DNA of 64,000 bases, taken from contig JAHBTM010000004.1 of the NCBI GenBank assembly GCA_019638635.1, forward strand, positions 16,477-80,476, in the 5' to 3' direction. Of the stretch, positions 10,035 to 18,023 are shown piece after piece. This DNA comes from Ferruginibacter sp. (lineage in GTDB: Bacteria; Bacteroidota; Bacteroidia; Chitinophagales; Chitinophagaceae). Made by a program: the position numbers and the translations under genes. Positions within the stretch are counted from its first letter, which is position 1. Each line of letters opens with the position of its first letter. The notes beneath the pieces are model-generated. The model was not told the origin of the DNA, did no database searches, and was given only the letters and a program-made list of their open reading frames with translations.

Positions 10035-10042
10035 CAAAAATA
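10035..10042 (-). promoter_or_regulatory. -7 box of probable tRNA-Asn promoter
   Basis: The minus strand reads TATTTTTG followed by CCACCCC, matching the Bacteroidota TAnnTTTG element. The tRNA-Phe promoter in this window has the same TATTTTTGCC sequence, which supports the call, although here the tRNA starts about 104 bases downstream. Confidence 0.5.
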
Positions 10043-10102
10043 TAAAATTTTATGTTCTAAAGAATCATTTATTGAAAAGATTTTTAGGGTTTAAGGGGGG
10101 AG

Positions 10103-10134
10103 GAAAAAATTACGGCCGGACTTAAGTCCGGCCG
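10103..10134 (-). terminator. Rho-independent terminator after the 10162-10944 lipoprotein gene
   Basis: A perfect 22-bp palindrome at 10113-10134 (arms CGGCCGGACTT and its complement) is followed on the minus strand by TAATTTTTTCC. It lies 28 bases past the stop codon. Confidence 0.7.
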
Positions 10135-10161
10135 CGACGTTTTATAGGGAAATAGCTTTGT

Positions 10162-10944
10162 TTATGGGGCCGCAACAAATACCGGCTCCGGAACCGTTAC
10201 CGGAGGGTTTACATCATCCGGCACCGACGACGAAACAGGAACCGGTGCATTGCTGAAAAGATAAAAATCGCGCATAGCTAAAAGGGAAGCATCCTCAATT
10301 TTTACCTTTACTTTCGGCAACGATTGGCTGGAACCATCCGTATGGGCAGTAACTTCCAGAACGGTTAATCCCACAATCCCCAAATTGGCACCCATTAAAT
10401 CTCCGGTTAATGGAGAATAGTTGGTGCTTATATCACCATCATACACAACCGCTAAAATGGTTTTACCGGTCAACATTTTTAATCCCGTCGCCCGCAAGGG
10501 CGTTACATTAGGAATATCATCGAGTAAAATTTCAGGATTGGGGCCTGAACCTAATCCGGGGCCAGCCATTAAAAAATTATCAGTTCCATTAGTGGTTGGG
10601 CCAGCAACCTTCCAGGAATCGGGAATTGTTTTTAAGGCATGCCAACCCTCGTCTCCTACATCACCGGTGTACAGAATAATAGTATCTCCAATGTTACTGG
10701 CAAAATACTGCAATGGTTGCCTCAAACCTACTGTAGCAAGTTGGTCATTCACATCAGTATTTGAAAAATTGTTTGGCGGATTTCCGTTGTCAATACTTTC
10801 TTCATCAATTACCAAAATAGCAGGAGACGAAGTGCTTCCCGGTGGTGGGGGATCATTGTCATCATCGGAACAGGCGGTGAAATTGGTAAACAATACAGTG
10901 GCTAAAATGCCGGATTTAAAAAAATTTATAATACCTGATTTCAT
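10162..10944 (-). CDS. Secreted lipoprotein of unknown function
   Basis: A 260-aa protein with a lipoprotein signal (hydrophobic residues about 8-22, lipobox ending NFTAC at Cys25). Asp residues directly after the Cys (CSDDDND) resemble the acidic export signal that sends Bacteroidota lipoproteins to the cell surface. The body (about 40-235) looks like a single beta-rich domain with TIILYTGDVGDEGWHALK and an AHTDGSSQSLPKV segment; the C-terminal ~25 residues are Pro/Val-rich. I do not recognise the family. It stands alone between tRNA-Asn and the repeat cluster and is followed by a strong terminator. Confidence 0.7.
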   Translation of the reverse strand: MKSGIINFFKSGILATVLFTNFTACSDDDNDPPPPGSTSSPAILVIDEESIDNGNPPNNFSNTDVNDQLATVGLRQPLQYFASNIGDTIILYTGDVGDEGWHALKTIPDSWKVAGPTTNGTDNFLMAGPGLGSGPNPEILLDDIPNVTPLRATGLKMLTGKTILAVVYDGDISTNYSPLTGDLMGANLGIVGLTVLEVTAHTDGSSQSLPKVKVKIEDASLLAMRDFYLFSNAPVPVSSSVPDDVNPPVTVPEPVFVAAP

Positions 10945-11283
10945 GAGTTTAATGTTTGAGCCATTATAATTTCAAAAAGCGTTCCAAAAAGGTTAAACAT
11001 AGAAAATAAAGCATAACACATTAAATTTTTAAGGTATCTATGGGTAGCGTTTTACAATAGATAACAGTATGAAGTGAATTTCGGTTAAATACCGGATGAT
11101 GATCAAGTAGGTATTCAACCATAATCATTGACTGATTGAAAAATCACTACGTATGAGTCACGAGATTGCTTTATTCTTTTTCAAACATTGATTGATTTTT
11201 TCAATCAATTTGAATCAACATACTAATGTATAAGCTGAAATTGAATTACACGGAATGAATCTTGTCTCCAAGCATTAAAGTCT

Positions 11284-11399
11284 ATTCATTCTCTTTCAAT
11301 TTTATTTCACTCCCCGTTTAACCCCCATCGGGGGCATTGACATGTTGCAAAAATTTTCGGATCTTTAAAACGGGCTTGGGGGTATGTCGGCCCTAGGGT
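11284..11399 (+). repeat. Dispersed repeat copy A
   Basis: Begins with CTCTTTCAATTTTATTTCAC shared with copy C, then CCCCGTTTAACCCCCATC, GGGGCATTGACATG and TCGGATCTTTAAAACGGGCT, and ends at GGCCCTAGGG. Single unit, about 400 bp from copy B. Confidence 0.7.
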
Positions 11400-11627
11400 A
11401 AAAAAAGAAGATTTGAATATTAATACGTCGTATAGTCTTTTCCGTTAGGTTAAATATTTTTAAATTTTTGATTTTTATACCACCCCTTCGGTGTTAGGAA
11501 TGTTTCTTTTCCATATAGATATTATAATCATGCGATCCCGAAGGGGTCGGTTCAACGAAACAATAATGTGTGAACACTTTTTAGGCCAAGTTATAATCAT
11601 GGATATGTTTGGTTCAAGGCCATCAAG

Positions 11628-11783
11628 CTCTGTTGCATGTTTTTAAACTTTTTAAACAAACTTTTTCTTATTTGATATCAACAACTTCGCATCCCCCGTA
11701 ATCTCCCCATCCGGGGCATTGACATGATGCAAAATTCTTCGGATCTTTGAAACGGGCTTGAGGGTGTGCCGGCCCTGGGAAGG
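11628..11783 (+). repeat. Dispersed repeat copy B (long form)
   Basis: Has the same core as copy A (CATCCGGGGCATTGACATG, then CGGGCTTGAGGG, then GGCCCTGGG) plus a ~60-bp 5' extension (TTTAAACTTTTTAAAC, GATATCAACAACTTCGC) shared with copies G and I in the 34-35 kb cluster. Confidence 0.7.
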
Positions 11784-11824
11784 AATGTTTTTTATGGCGC
11801 AATTAGTCAACAATAGTTATCTAC

Positions 11825-11940
11825 TCATTCTCTTTCAATTTTATTTCACTCCCCATTTAACCCCCATCCGGGGTATTGGTAGGAAGCAAAATTTTTCGGA
11901 TCTTTGAAACGGGCTTGAGGGTATAGCCGTCCCTAGGGAA
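11825..11940 (+). repeat. Dispersed repeat copy C
   Basis: First of three near-tandem units (C, D, E) whose right ends are spaced about 157 bp. Ends TATAGCCGTCCCTAGGG and is followed by AAATATATTGTTTACGCAAC, which is also found after copy D. Confidence 0.7.
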
Positions 11941-12006
11941 AAATATATTGTTTACGCAACAACAGCGTGCTCCAATAAACCGATTTTCATTCACAACCTG
12001 TTTTCT

Positions 12007-12096
12007 GTCCCCCATCAAACCCTCATCCAGGGCATTGTGCACATCCACATTTTTTCCGAAATTTGAAACGGGCTTGAGGGTATAGCCGTCCCTAGG
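12007..12096 (+). repeat. Dispersed repeat copy D
   Basis: A diverged unit with CCCCCATCAAACCCTCATCC at its left end. The right half (AAACGGGCTTGAGGGTATAG, CCGTCCCTAGG) and the downstream AATATATTGTTTACGCAAC match copy C. Confidence 0.65.
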
Positions 12097-12162
12097 AAAA
12101 AATATATTGTTTACGCAACAACTACTCGAACCAATCAAACGAATTTCATTTCGTTCAGTTTT

Positions 12163-12252
12163 CATACCCCATTTAACTCCCATCCGGGGCATTGACATGA
12201 TGCAAAATTTTTCGGATCTTTAAAACGGGCTTGAGGGTGTGCCGGCCCTAGG
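12163..12252 (+). repeat. Dispersed repeat copy E
   Basis: Third tandem unit, with CCCCATTTAACTCCCATCC, GGGGCATTGACATGATGC and a right end GCCGGCCCTAGGAAGGAATG matching copy B. Confidence 0.65.
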
Positions 12253-12474
12253 AAGGAATGTTTTTTTATTTATCCTTCTTTTAAGAACGCTATAATATCA
12301 ATCCACTAACTCACAACAACACCTTCCACTTATTTCAAAAAATCAGTATGGTTTATTGACTAACTCAACACATTTAGGAGTTTATTGTTCATATCTGTAA
12401 CACCGGTGAAAAGCAATTAGGGTTGAACAACATTGAATATAACAGACGAAGTGCGTACAGAAGCTTAGCATAGC

Positions 12475-12552
12475 CCTGACAGCAGCGGATACCCCGCTGA
12501 AGGGTTGCGTGTAGGCGTTGCGGCGGAGTAGCAGCGAATGGCAGGATACCAA
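12475..12552. repeat. GC-rich intergenic element, probable repeat
   Basis: A ~78-bp GC-rich island (CCCTGACAGCAGCGGATA, then GGCGGAGTAGCAGCGAAT, GGCAGGATA) in otherwise AT-rich sequence. The two AGCAGCGRAT segments and the CCCTGACAG/GGCAGGATA ends give imperfect internal symmetry. It resembles dispersed Bacteroidota intergenic elements; no second copy is in the window. Confidence 0.4.
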
Positions 12553-12680
12553 TGATGAAGGATGGGTTTTAGCTGGTGCTCATAAAAAATGGATTCTCTT
12601 ATCACATCATTAGGGGAGAATGGTCTTGCTGATACATATGATTTTTGATGTTGAATTAAATCATTAAAAAGTTTTCAGCG

Positions 12681-13769
12681 ATGTTTAGAATAACTAAAAG
12701 TATTTGGCGCACTTTGGTAGGTGCAACTGCATTGATGTGTTGTTTAACATCGTGCAAAAAAGATGCAGGCAACGATGACGGTGGAGACCCCAATGCTCCG
12801 GTGGTTATTTCTTCGTATGCACCTGAAAAGCCTATGTGGGGCCAGGAGGTCATTATAAATGGAAGTGGATTTTCATCAAACCTAAGTGAAGTGGAGGTGT
12901 ATTTTCCCGGAAACAATGCATATATAAATCCTGGATATCTTGAAATGATGCGTGTTATTACTGCAGAAGTGATTGAGGCATCTCCCACACGTTTGAAAGT
13001 AAAGATGCCTTACATTACATCTCTCAGTTCATTTGGCAACATTATGATTCCATCGTCTTTACACAACGGCTATGGAAAAATTGCCGTTAAAATCGGAGAT
13101 AAACCACTGTACACTTTTCCGGTACAGGAAAGTGAGTATATCTATTTCAGGGCGGCTCCGTTTATAAACGGGGCTGGAATAGAACCTTACGGATATGGTG
13201 GTGTTTATGTGAAGCCCGGTAGAAAGGTTAGGTTTTCAGGTAAGGGCTTTGGTTTAACTACAACAGAAGGAACGCTTACCATCAATGGTCGCCAGGCTGT
13301 GATAGATTCTGTATGGTATAATGTAGTGGTTTCTGGTGAAGGATGCTGGAATATGATTGCTACATTTCCTGCAGAGGCCGGTAGTAAAGTCAGTGGAAAT
13401 GTTGATCATACATACACTTACACAAGATTTGGCGCTTCAGTTACCAGAACCGTACCGGGTATAGCTTTGCCTGATCTGGTTGTTACAGGAAATACCTTGC
13501 TGGGTAATTATACTACAGGCATGTCTGTTACAGATTTTACTATTACAGGCATGAGTTTATATGCCAATCAAATCAGAATTTCAAATGGTGCATCGGTAGT
13601 GGCCACTGTTCCAATAACCGGCGCATCCGTATCTGCCACAAGTGTTTCATCATTTATTCCACTATCTATTCTACTTCCTCTGGGCGCAGCTACATACAGC
13701 GTTGTATTATATGATTCAGATTTAAACCAGGGATTTGGTACGCTTGGCTCAATAACCATCTCACCGTAA
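12681..13769 (+). CDS. IPT/TIG-domain surface lipoprotein
   Basis: A 362-aa lipoprotein (lipobox LMCCLTSC near residue 25, then KKDAGNDDGGD). Residues about 40-125 match an IPT/TIG immunoglobulin-like fold: VVISSYAPEKPMWGQEVIINGSGFSS and VEVYFPG. A second similar unit lies at about 170-215 (VKPGRKVRFSGKGFG) and a third degenerate one near 270. Such proteins are usually surface glycan-binding or structural lipoproteins in Bacteroidota; the ligand is unknown. No SusC/SusD partner is adjacent. A terminator lies about 120 bp downstream. Confidence 0.75.
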   Translation: MFRITKSIWRTLVGATALMCCLTSCKKDAGNDDGGDPNAPVVISSYAPEKPMWGQEVIINGSGFSSNLSEVEVYFPGNNAYINPGYLEMMRVITAEVIEASPTRLKVKMPYITSLSSFGNIMIPSSLHNGYGKIAVKIGDKPLYTFPVQESEYIYFRAAPFINGAGIEPYGYGGVYVKPGRKVRFSGKGFGLTTTEGTLTINGRQAVIDSVWYNVVVSGEGCWNMIATFPAEAGSKVSGNVDHTYTYTRFGASVTRTVPGIALPDLVVTGNTLLGNYTTGMSVTDFTITGMSLYANQIRISNGASVVATVPITGASVSATSVSSFIPLSILLPLGAATYSVVLYDSDLNQGFGTLGSITISP

Positions 13770-13886
13770 GGCATACACGAAGTGTGCGCATTGTGTATTG
13801 TTTAAATTGATTCATGCAAGAGCAGAAAGGTTATTTGCTACAACAAAAAATATTATTTCATATATCGGGGTTGGTTTAATGTTACA

Positions 13887-13921
13887 GTCAGGAAATGTTC
13901 AATACATCTTCCTGACTTTTT
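13887..13921 (+). terminator. Rho-independent terminator in the 13770-14100 gap
   Basis: A perfect 8-bp stem GTCAGGAA/TTCCTGAC with a 14-nt loop is followed by TTTTT. It probably ends transcription of the IPT/TIG lipoprotein. Nothing else is recognised in the 330-bp gap. Confidence 0.7.
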
Positions 13922-14100
13922 ACATTTTAAAAAGAAAACGGACCAAGGACATTTAAAATACCATTCTTTTTAGGCGCGGTAGGAATTTGTTAGAAACGGT
14001 AGAAAGCAAGAAAGCTTTTATCAACCCCCGATGAAATCTATCAATAAATCGTTTCCATTTTCAAGTCGGCATGTGATTTATTTTCCGTATTTTAGAACCT

Positions 14101-14667
14101 ATGGAATTTTTCAATGAACTAGACCCTTTATTAAAAGTGTTTTGGCTGGTGGCTATACCGGCTAGTGTAATATTTCTGATACAGGCCATCATGACGTTTA
14201 CCGGATCGGATGCCATGGATGGCACCTCGGCTGACTTTGATTCGAACCTCGAAGGAACAGATACGCCCTTTCAGTTGTTTTCCCTGAGAAACCTGGTGAA
14301 TTTTTTATTGGGTTTTGGGTGGACGGGTATATCTTTTTACCAAGTGATTTCCAGCAAGCCCTTACTAATTGGATTATCCATAATAGTAGGCCTGTTGTTT
14401 GTATTCGTATTCTTCGCGGTTATTCGAAAGATGATGCAATTGTCGGAAAACAATTCTTTTAATATTCAGCATACGGTTGGAAAGATTGCAGATGTGTATT
14501 TACGGATACCCGCGCACAAATCTGGTAAAGGGAAAGTGAGTGTGAGCGTGAAAGGTGCATACCATGAAGTAGATGCGGTTACAGAACAAGACGCAATACC
14601 CTCCGGAACACCGGTAAAAATAATTCAAGTAATGAGCGGGAACATCCTGCTGGTTGAAACCCTTTAA
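14101..14667 (+). CDS. NfeD-like membrane protein (flotillin partner)
   Basis: A 188-aa inner-membrane protein. Hydrophobic segments are at about 12-33, 64-80 and 84-112; the C-terminal ~65 residues (VGKIADVYLRIPAHKSGKGK, VSVKGAYHEVDAVTE, GTPVKIIQVMSGNILLVE) form an OB-fold typical of the NfeD C-terminal domain. It lies 9 bp upstream of a flotillin gene, the classic NfeD-flotillin (YuaF-YuaG) pairing, and the two are almost certainly co-transcribed. In other bacteria the pair organises membrane microdomains and is linked to envelope stress. A weak -7-like TATTTTAG lies at 14088-14095. Confidence 0.85.
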   Translation: MEFFNELDPLLKVFWLVAIPASVIFLIQAIMTFTGSDAMDGTSADFDSNLEGTDTPFQLFSLRNLVNFLLGFGWTGISFYQVISSKPLLIGLSIIVGLLFVFVFFAVIRKMMQLSENNSFNIQHTVGKIADVYLRIPAHKSGKGKVSVSVKGAYHEVDAVTEQDAIPSGTPVKIIQVMSGNILLVETL

Positions 14668-14676
14668 ACCCAAACT

Positions 14677-16197
14677 ATGTCTCCTATTGTATTGGTTGCC
14701 GTTGCAGCCGTTGTATTGTTTGTTACAATTTCTGCCCTGGTATCGAGATATAAACGATGCCCGTCGGATAAAATTTTAGTTATTTACGGACGTACCGGAG
14801 GAACCAGTGCGAAATGCGTACACGGTGGCGGTGCTTTTATATGGCCGGTGATACAGGATTTTGCGTATCTGGATTTGAAACCCATTTCTATTGAAGCCAA
14901 CCTAACGAATGCGCTTAGCCGACAAAATATTCGTGTGGATGTTCCATGCCGTTTTACGATTGCCATTTCTACTGAAAGCGACAGCATGAATAATGCCGCT
15001 GAAAGATTACTAGGATTAACACCAGAACAAATTCAGGAATTATCGAAAGATATTTTGTTCGGACAACTTCGTTTGGTGATTGCCACCATGACCATTGAAG
15101 AGATTAATTCAGACCGTGATAAATTTCTAGATAACATTTCTAAGAACGTAGATACGGAGTTGAAAAAAATTGGTTTGAAACTGATTAACGTGAACGTTAC
15201 CGACATTAAGGATGAATCGGGTTATATTGAAGCGCTGGGTAAAGAAGCAGCAGCCAAAGCGATTAACGAAGCAAAAATATCTGTAGCCGAACAGGAAAAG
15301 ATTGGGGAAACCGGTAAAGCGGTGGCAGACAGAGAACGGGACGTACAGATTGCGGAAACGCATCGCGACCGCGATGTAAAAATTGCCAATACCAATAAAG
15401 ACCGTGAGGTGAGTATTGCAGAAGCATCGAAAGATGAAAACATTGGTAAGGCACTTGCAGAAAGAGATACAAGGGTTAAAACATCGGAGGCCAATGCCCT
15501 GGCCATTCGGGGTGAAAACGAAGCAAAAATTGCCATTGCACAATCAGATGCAGCAAGACGCGAAAAAGAAGCAGAGGCATTGCGTATTGCGCTGGCTTCT
15601 GAAAAAGTGCAGCAGGCAAAAGCGTTGGAGGAAGCGTATGTTGCTGAACAAAAAGCAGAATTGGCGCGTGCCGATAGAGAGCGTTCTACTCAAAATGCCA
15701 ATATTGTAGTACCGGCAGAAATCGCCAAACAAAAAGCCATCATTGAAGCACAGGCTGAGGCAGAGAGATTGCGTGAACAGGCAAAAGGTGAGGCGGATGC
15801 AATTTTTGCAAAGATGGATGCAGAGGCACGTGGTTTGTACGAAATCCTTACCAAGCAGGCGGAAGGTTATAAAGAGGTAGTGAATGCAGCCGGGGGAGAT
15901 CCGAACAAAGCGTTCCAATTGTTGTTGATTGAGAAACTTCCGGAGCTGGTGAAAACACAGGTAGAAGCAGTGAAGAATATTAAAATTGATAAAATCACGG
16001 TTTGGGATTCAGGTAATACAGAGAATGGCAATGGATCTACCGCCAATTTTGTTTCGGGGATGATGAAAACAGTTCCACCATTGAATGATTTATTCAATAT
16101 GGCCGGATTGAATTTGCCCAGCTATTTAAAAGGAGAAGATAAGGAAACGGACAGGGAAGATGCCGCACCTGAAACAAACACCGGTCAAACAAAATGA
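14677..16197 (+). CDS. floT: Flotillin (SPFH/band 7 family)
   Basis: A 506-aa protein: N-terminal membrane helix (residues 3-22), SPFH/band-7 domain (about 28-200; CPSDKILVIYG, GGGAFIWPVIQDFAYLDLKP), then a long Glu/Ala/Lys-rich coiled coil (about 205-400) with visible repeats of VAEREVQIAE type (QIAETHRDRDVKIANTNKD), and a hydrophilic tail. The flotillin signature ESGYIEALGKEAAAKAINEA is present. Flotillins scaffold membrane microdomains. Length and order match YuaG/FloT. Long open frames on the opposite strand are artefacts of the Ala/Glu/Lys-biased coil. A terminator follows at 16241. Confidence 0.9.
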   Translation: MSPIVLVAVAAVVLFVTISALVSRYKRCPSDKILVIYGRTGGTSAKCVHGGGAFIWPVIQDFAYLDLKPISIEANLTNALSRQNIRVDVPCRFTIAISTESDSMNNAAERLLGLTPEQIQELSKDILFGQLRLVIATMTIEEINSDRDKFLDNISKNVDTELKKIGLKLINVNVTDIKDESGYIEALGKEAAAKAINEAKISVAEQEKIGETGKAVADRERDVQIAETHRDRDVKIANTNKDREVSIAEASKDENIGKALAERDTRVKTSEANALAIRGENEAKIAIAQSDAARREKEAEALRIALASEKVQQAKALEEAYVAEQKAELARADRERSTQNANIVVPAEIAKQKAIIEAQAEAERLREQAKGEADAIFAKMDAEARGLYEILTKQAEGYKEVVNAAGGDPNKAFQLLLIEKLPELVKTQVEAVKNIKIDKITVWDSGNTENGNGSTANFVSGMMKTVPPLNDLFNMAGLNLPSYLKGEDKETDREDAAPETNTGQTK

Positions 16198-16240
16198 TCC
16201 GGTATGTTGAATAGATGAATGTCAAACGTAAAAATATCAA

Positions 16241-16271
16241 AAGGCTGATGTAATTCATCAGCCTTTTTTTT
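16241..16271 (+). terminator. Terminator after the flotillin gene, probably bidirectional
   Basis: A perfect 10-bp stem AAGGCTGATG/CATCAGCCTT with loop TAATT is followed by a T8 run on the plus strand. On the minus strand it ends CCTTTTGATA, so it may also serve the converging lipoprotein gene. Confidence 0.85.
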
Positions 16272-16318
16272 ATTCAATCACGCGAACGGATATACGAAAA
16301 GAATGTTCGGTGTGCAGA

Positions 16319-16744
16319 TTAATTCTTTTCGAAGGTGAGGAAATCGGTTTCGCCGCTGCCACCACTTACATCTTTTAATTTAATGCGGGTGTTGGTGCGT
16401 TCGGTAACTTCCCAATCATCGGAAATTTCTATTAGCTCAGGAAGTGATGAAAAGGAGATGACCAATTTAACTTTACCATCATCGGTGAGGGTTGTCCATG
16501 TTCCTACGGTAGGCGTTGCTGCCCTTAGGGCGGTTAACACGTTTCCGTTTCCGAAGGTGAAGGTGTAGCCGTTGTAGTCGGAAGTTTCATCCTGGTTGTT
16601 ATCCCAGTAATAGGTGATTCTCCAGCTGCCATCAATAAGGGTGGAAGATACATTTCCGGTTGTGATAGCGTTATTGTCATCGTCGTTAGAACAGGAAGTG
16701 AACAGTAAAGTACTGAACAGCAAGAGGAATAGTACATTTTTCAT
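16319..16744 (-). CDS. Small lipocalin-like lipoprotein
   Basis: A 141-aa lipoprotein (LLFTSC lipobox at about residue 18, then SNDDDNN, an acidic surface-export-like stretch). The mature part has the pattern of Bacteroidota lipocalin-like proteins: LIDGSWRITYYWDNNQDETS, YTFTFGNGNVL, VGTWTTLTDDG and a final LTFEKN strand. Proteins of this kind are common and of unknown ligand. It converges on the flotillin operon. A near-consensus -7 box (CATTTTTG) lies at 16772-16779. Confidence 0.7.
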   Translation of the reverse strand: MKNVLFLLLFSTLLFTSCSNDDDNNAITTGNVSSTLIDGSWRITYYWDNNQDETSDYNGYTFTFGNGNVLTALRAATPTVGTWTTLTDDGKVKLVISFSSLPELIEISDDWEVTERTNTRIKLKDVSGGSGETDFLTFEKN

Positions 16745-16799
16745 TTGAATGGTTGTTTAGAAGTGTATAGGCAAAAATGGGGCCATAAAAAGCATATGT

Positions 16800-17600
16800 T
16801 TATCTGGCTTTATAACCTGCACCCGACACATTGTTTCCTGCTACTGTGGTAGTCATAGTAGGAACATTCGGATACACGTAAACGATAGTTGAAGTATCAG
16901 CGGGATTATCCAGTTTCGTCCACATTTGCTTTACATCATACACAATGGTCGATCCAAATAAATAGCCCATTCGTATGGTTGATGGATTTAAAATTCTACC
17001 TGCTGGGGAAGTTCCCATTAACATTAGGGAATCATTTAATCCAGGATAAATTCTTTGTTGAAAATCTGTAGCCCACCACGTTTTAGGAATCCTTCTGTTT
17101 TGTTCAAATAATATGGTGGAATCATTAATGAGCGTTGCTTTACCAACAAAAGTAAAATTAGAAATAAACGATCCCGTTGTGAATGTGGTAGTTGTTTCAG
17201 TAACACGATAAAACCCCGTTACATAGCTATATGCGGGTGGTGGAGTTACAAATCGTTCAATGTTAAATGGCGCAGAAGAGATATCCCCGCTTACTGTATA
17301 TGCATACACCCTTCCGTTGTACAATGAATCTGCATTTAAATTGGTGACGGTAAAACTTGTTGTAAAGAGGTTATCAGCTATTTGATTCCCGTTCAATACA
17401 ATCCTGTATTTAACACTGTCGTTGTTGTTTGAGTTAGTTGCTATCGTCCAGTTTAAGTCAGCAGATGTTGCTAATCTGTTTGAAACAGAAACGATAAAAC
17501 TACCCAAATCCCCAGGCGCATTAGGTCTTAGGTCTTGACGTTCACAACGTGTAAAAAAAGCTAAAACCAGTAGTGTAAATAGCAAGTATGCTCGGTTCAT
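16800..17600 (-). CDS. Lipoprotein with fibronectin-type-III-like domain
   Basis: A 266-aa protein with signal and lipobox-like FFTRC (Cys19) followed by ERQD. Residues about 35-120 resemble an FN3 fold (ATSADLNWTIATNSNNNDSV, YRIVLNG, TSFTVTNLNADSLYNGRVYA). The rest (about 125-266) is a beta-rich domain I do not recognise (GFYRVTETTTTFTTGSFISN, TWWATDFQQRIYPG). Probably an exported binding protein. It runs in the same direction as the adjacent lipocalin-like lipoprotein but 55 bp away; co-transcription is possible. Confidence 0.65.
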   Translation of the reverse strand: MNRAYLLFTLLVLAFFTRCERQDLRPNAPGDLGSFIVSVSNRLATSADLNWTIATNSNNNDSVKYRIVLNGNQIADNLFTTSFTVTNLNADSLYNGRVYAYTVSGDISSAPFNIERFVTPPPAYSYVTGFYRVTETTTTFTTGSFISNFTFVGKATLINDSTILFEQNRRIPKTWWATDFQQRIYPGLNDSLMLMGTSPAGRILNPSTIRMGYLFGSTIVYDVKQMWTKLDNPADTSTIVYVYPNVPTMTTTVAGNNVSGAGYKAR

Positions 17601-17827
17601 AAATGGTTAAATTTGAATATAAATGCATTCATATTTGAATCCATTCGTAAAGTTTGAGGTATTATTTTTTTTAAAAAGTGTTCAGTAAAGTTAGGTGCGT
17701 TTTGAGCCATTGCTTTGTTTTTGTTGTATTACCGGCAACGCATAGGTTTTTAGCCCCATCCCGCCCAACGCGGTTTCCATACCTTGGTATTCACTTACTT
17801 GGGAACAAACAAAGAAGGTAAGGGCAT

Positions 17828-17851
17828 AAAAAACCCCGGATGAAACCGGGG
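17828..17851 (-). terminator. Rho-independent terminator of tRNA-Phe
   Basis: Minus-strand stem CCCCGG/CCGGGG with loop TTTCAT, followed by TTTTTT, four bases past the tRNA end. Confidence 0.85.
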
Positions 17852-17855
17852 CTTG

Positions 17856-17928
17856 TGGTGTGGGCCGGGATCGAACCGGCGACACAAGGATTTTCAGTCC
17901 TTTGCTCTACCGACTGAGCTACCGCACC
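17856..17928 (-). tRNA. tRNA-Phe (anticodon GAA)
   Basis: A 73-nt cloverleaf on the minus strand: acceptor GGTGCGG/CCACACC, D arm GCTC..GAGC, anticodon arm AAGGA-CTGAAAA-TCCTT, T arm GCCGG-TTCGATC-CCGGC, discriminator A. The acceptor contains a C-A mismatch at position 5:68. CCA is not encoded. Confidence 0.95.
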
Positions 17929-17946
17929 ATTTTATGATTCGGGGGG

Positions 17947-17954
17947 CAAAAATA
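17947..17954 (-). promoter_or_regulatory. -7 box of tRNA-Phe promoter
   Basis: Minus strand TATTTTTG followed by CCCCCC, 18 bases upstream of the tRNA 5' end; a full match to TAnnTTTG. Confidence 0.6.
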
Positions 17955-18023
17955 AGGGGTTTTTGCTAACTAAATTACAATTTCACCCTTTTATTTTATG
18001 AATTAAGGTTAAACACATTCTAA

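Larger units (their letters stand above)
10945..12680. other. 1.7-kb intergenic region filled with repeats
   Basis: No credible gene is visible on either strand. It contains five copies (A-E) of a ~90-115-bp repeat family, short ACCCCTTCGGGGT-type palindromes near 11482 and 11535, and a GC-rich segment at 12475-12552. Open frames inside it follow the repeat unit and are not coding. Confidence 0.7.

Noticed and set aside
10421-10969. 182-aa plus-strand open frame opposite the lipoprotein gene
   Set aside because: The minus strand encodes a clear signal peptide and lipobox with a terminator; the plus frame has neither.
11857-12198. 113-aa open frame on the minus strand
   Set aside because: It runs through tandem repeat copies C-E and encodes the same peptide twice (TLKPVSNFGK / TLKPVSKIRK), so it reflects the DNA repeat, not a gene.
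15127-15918. Several long open frames antisense to flotillin
   Set aside because: Caused by the Ala/Glu/Lys-rich coiled coil of the true gene; the antisense peptides are Cys/Phe-rich and of no known family.
17691-17885. 64-aa minus-strand open frame near tRNA-Phe
   Set aside because: It overlaps the tRNA and its terminator.
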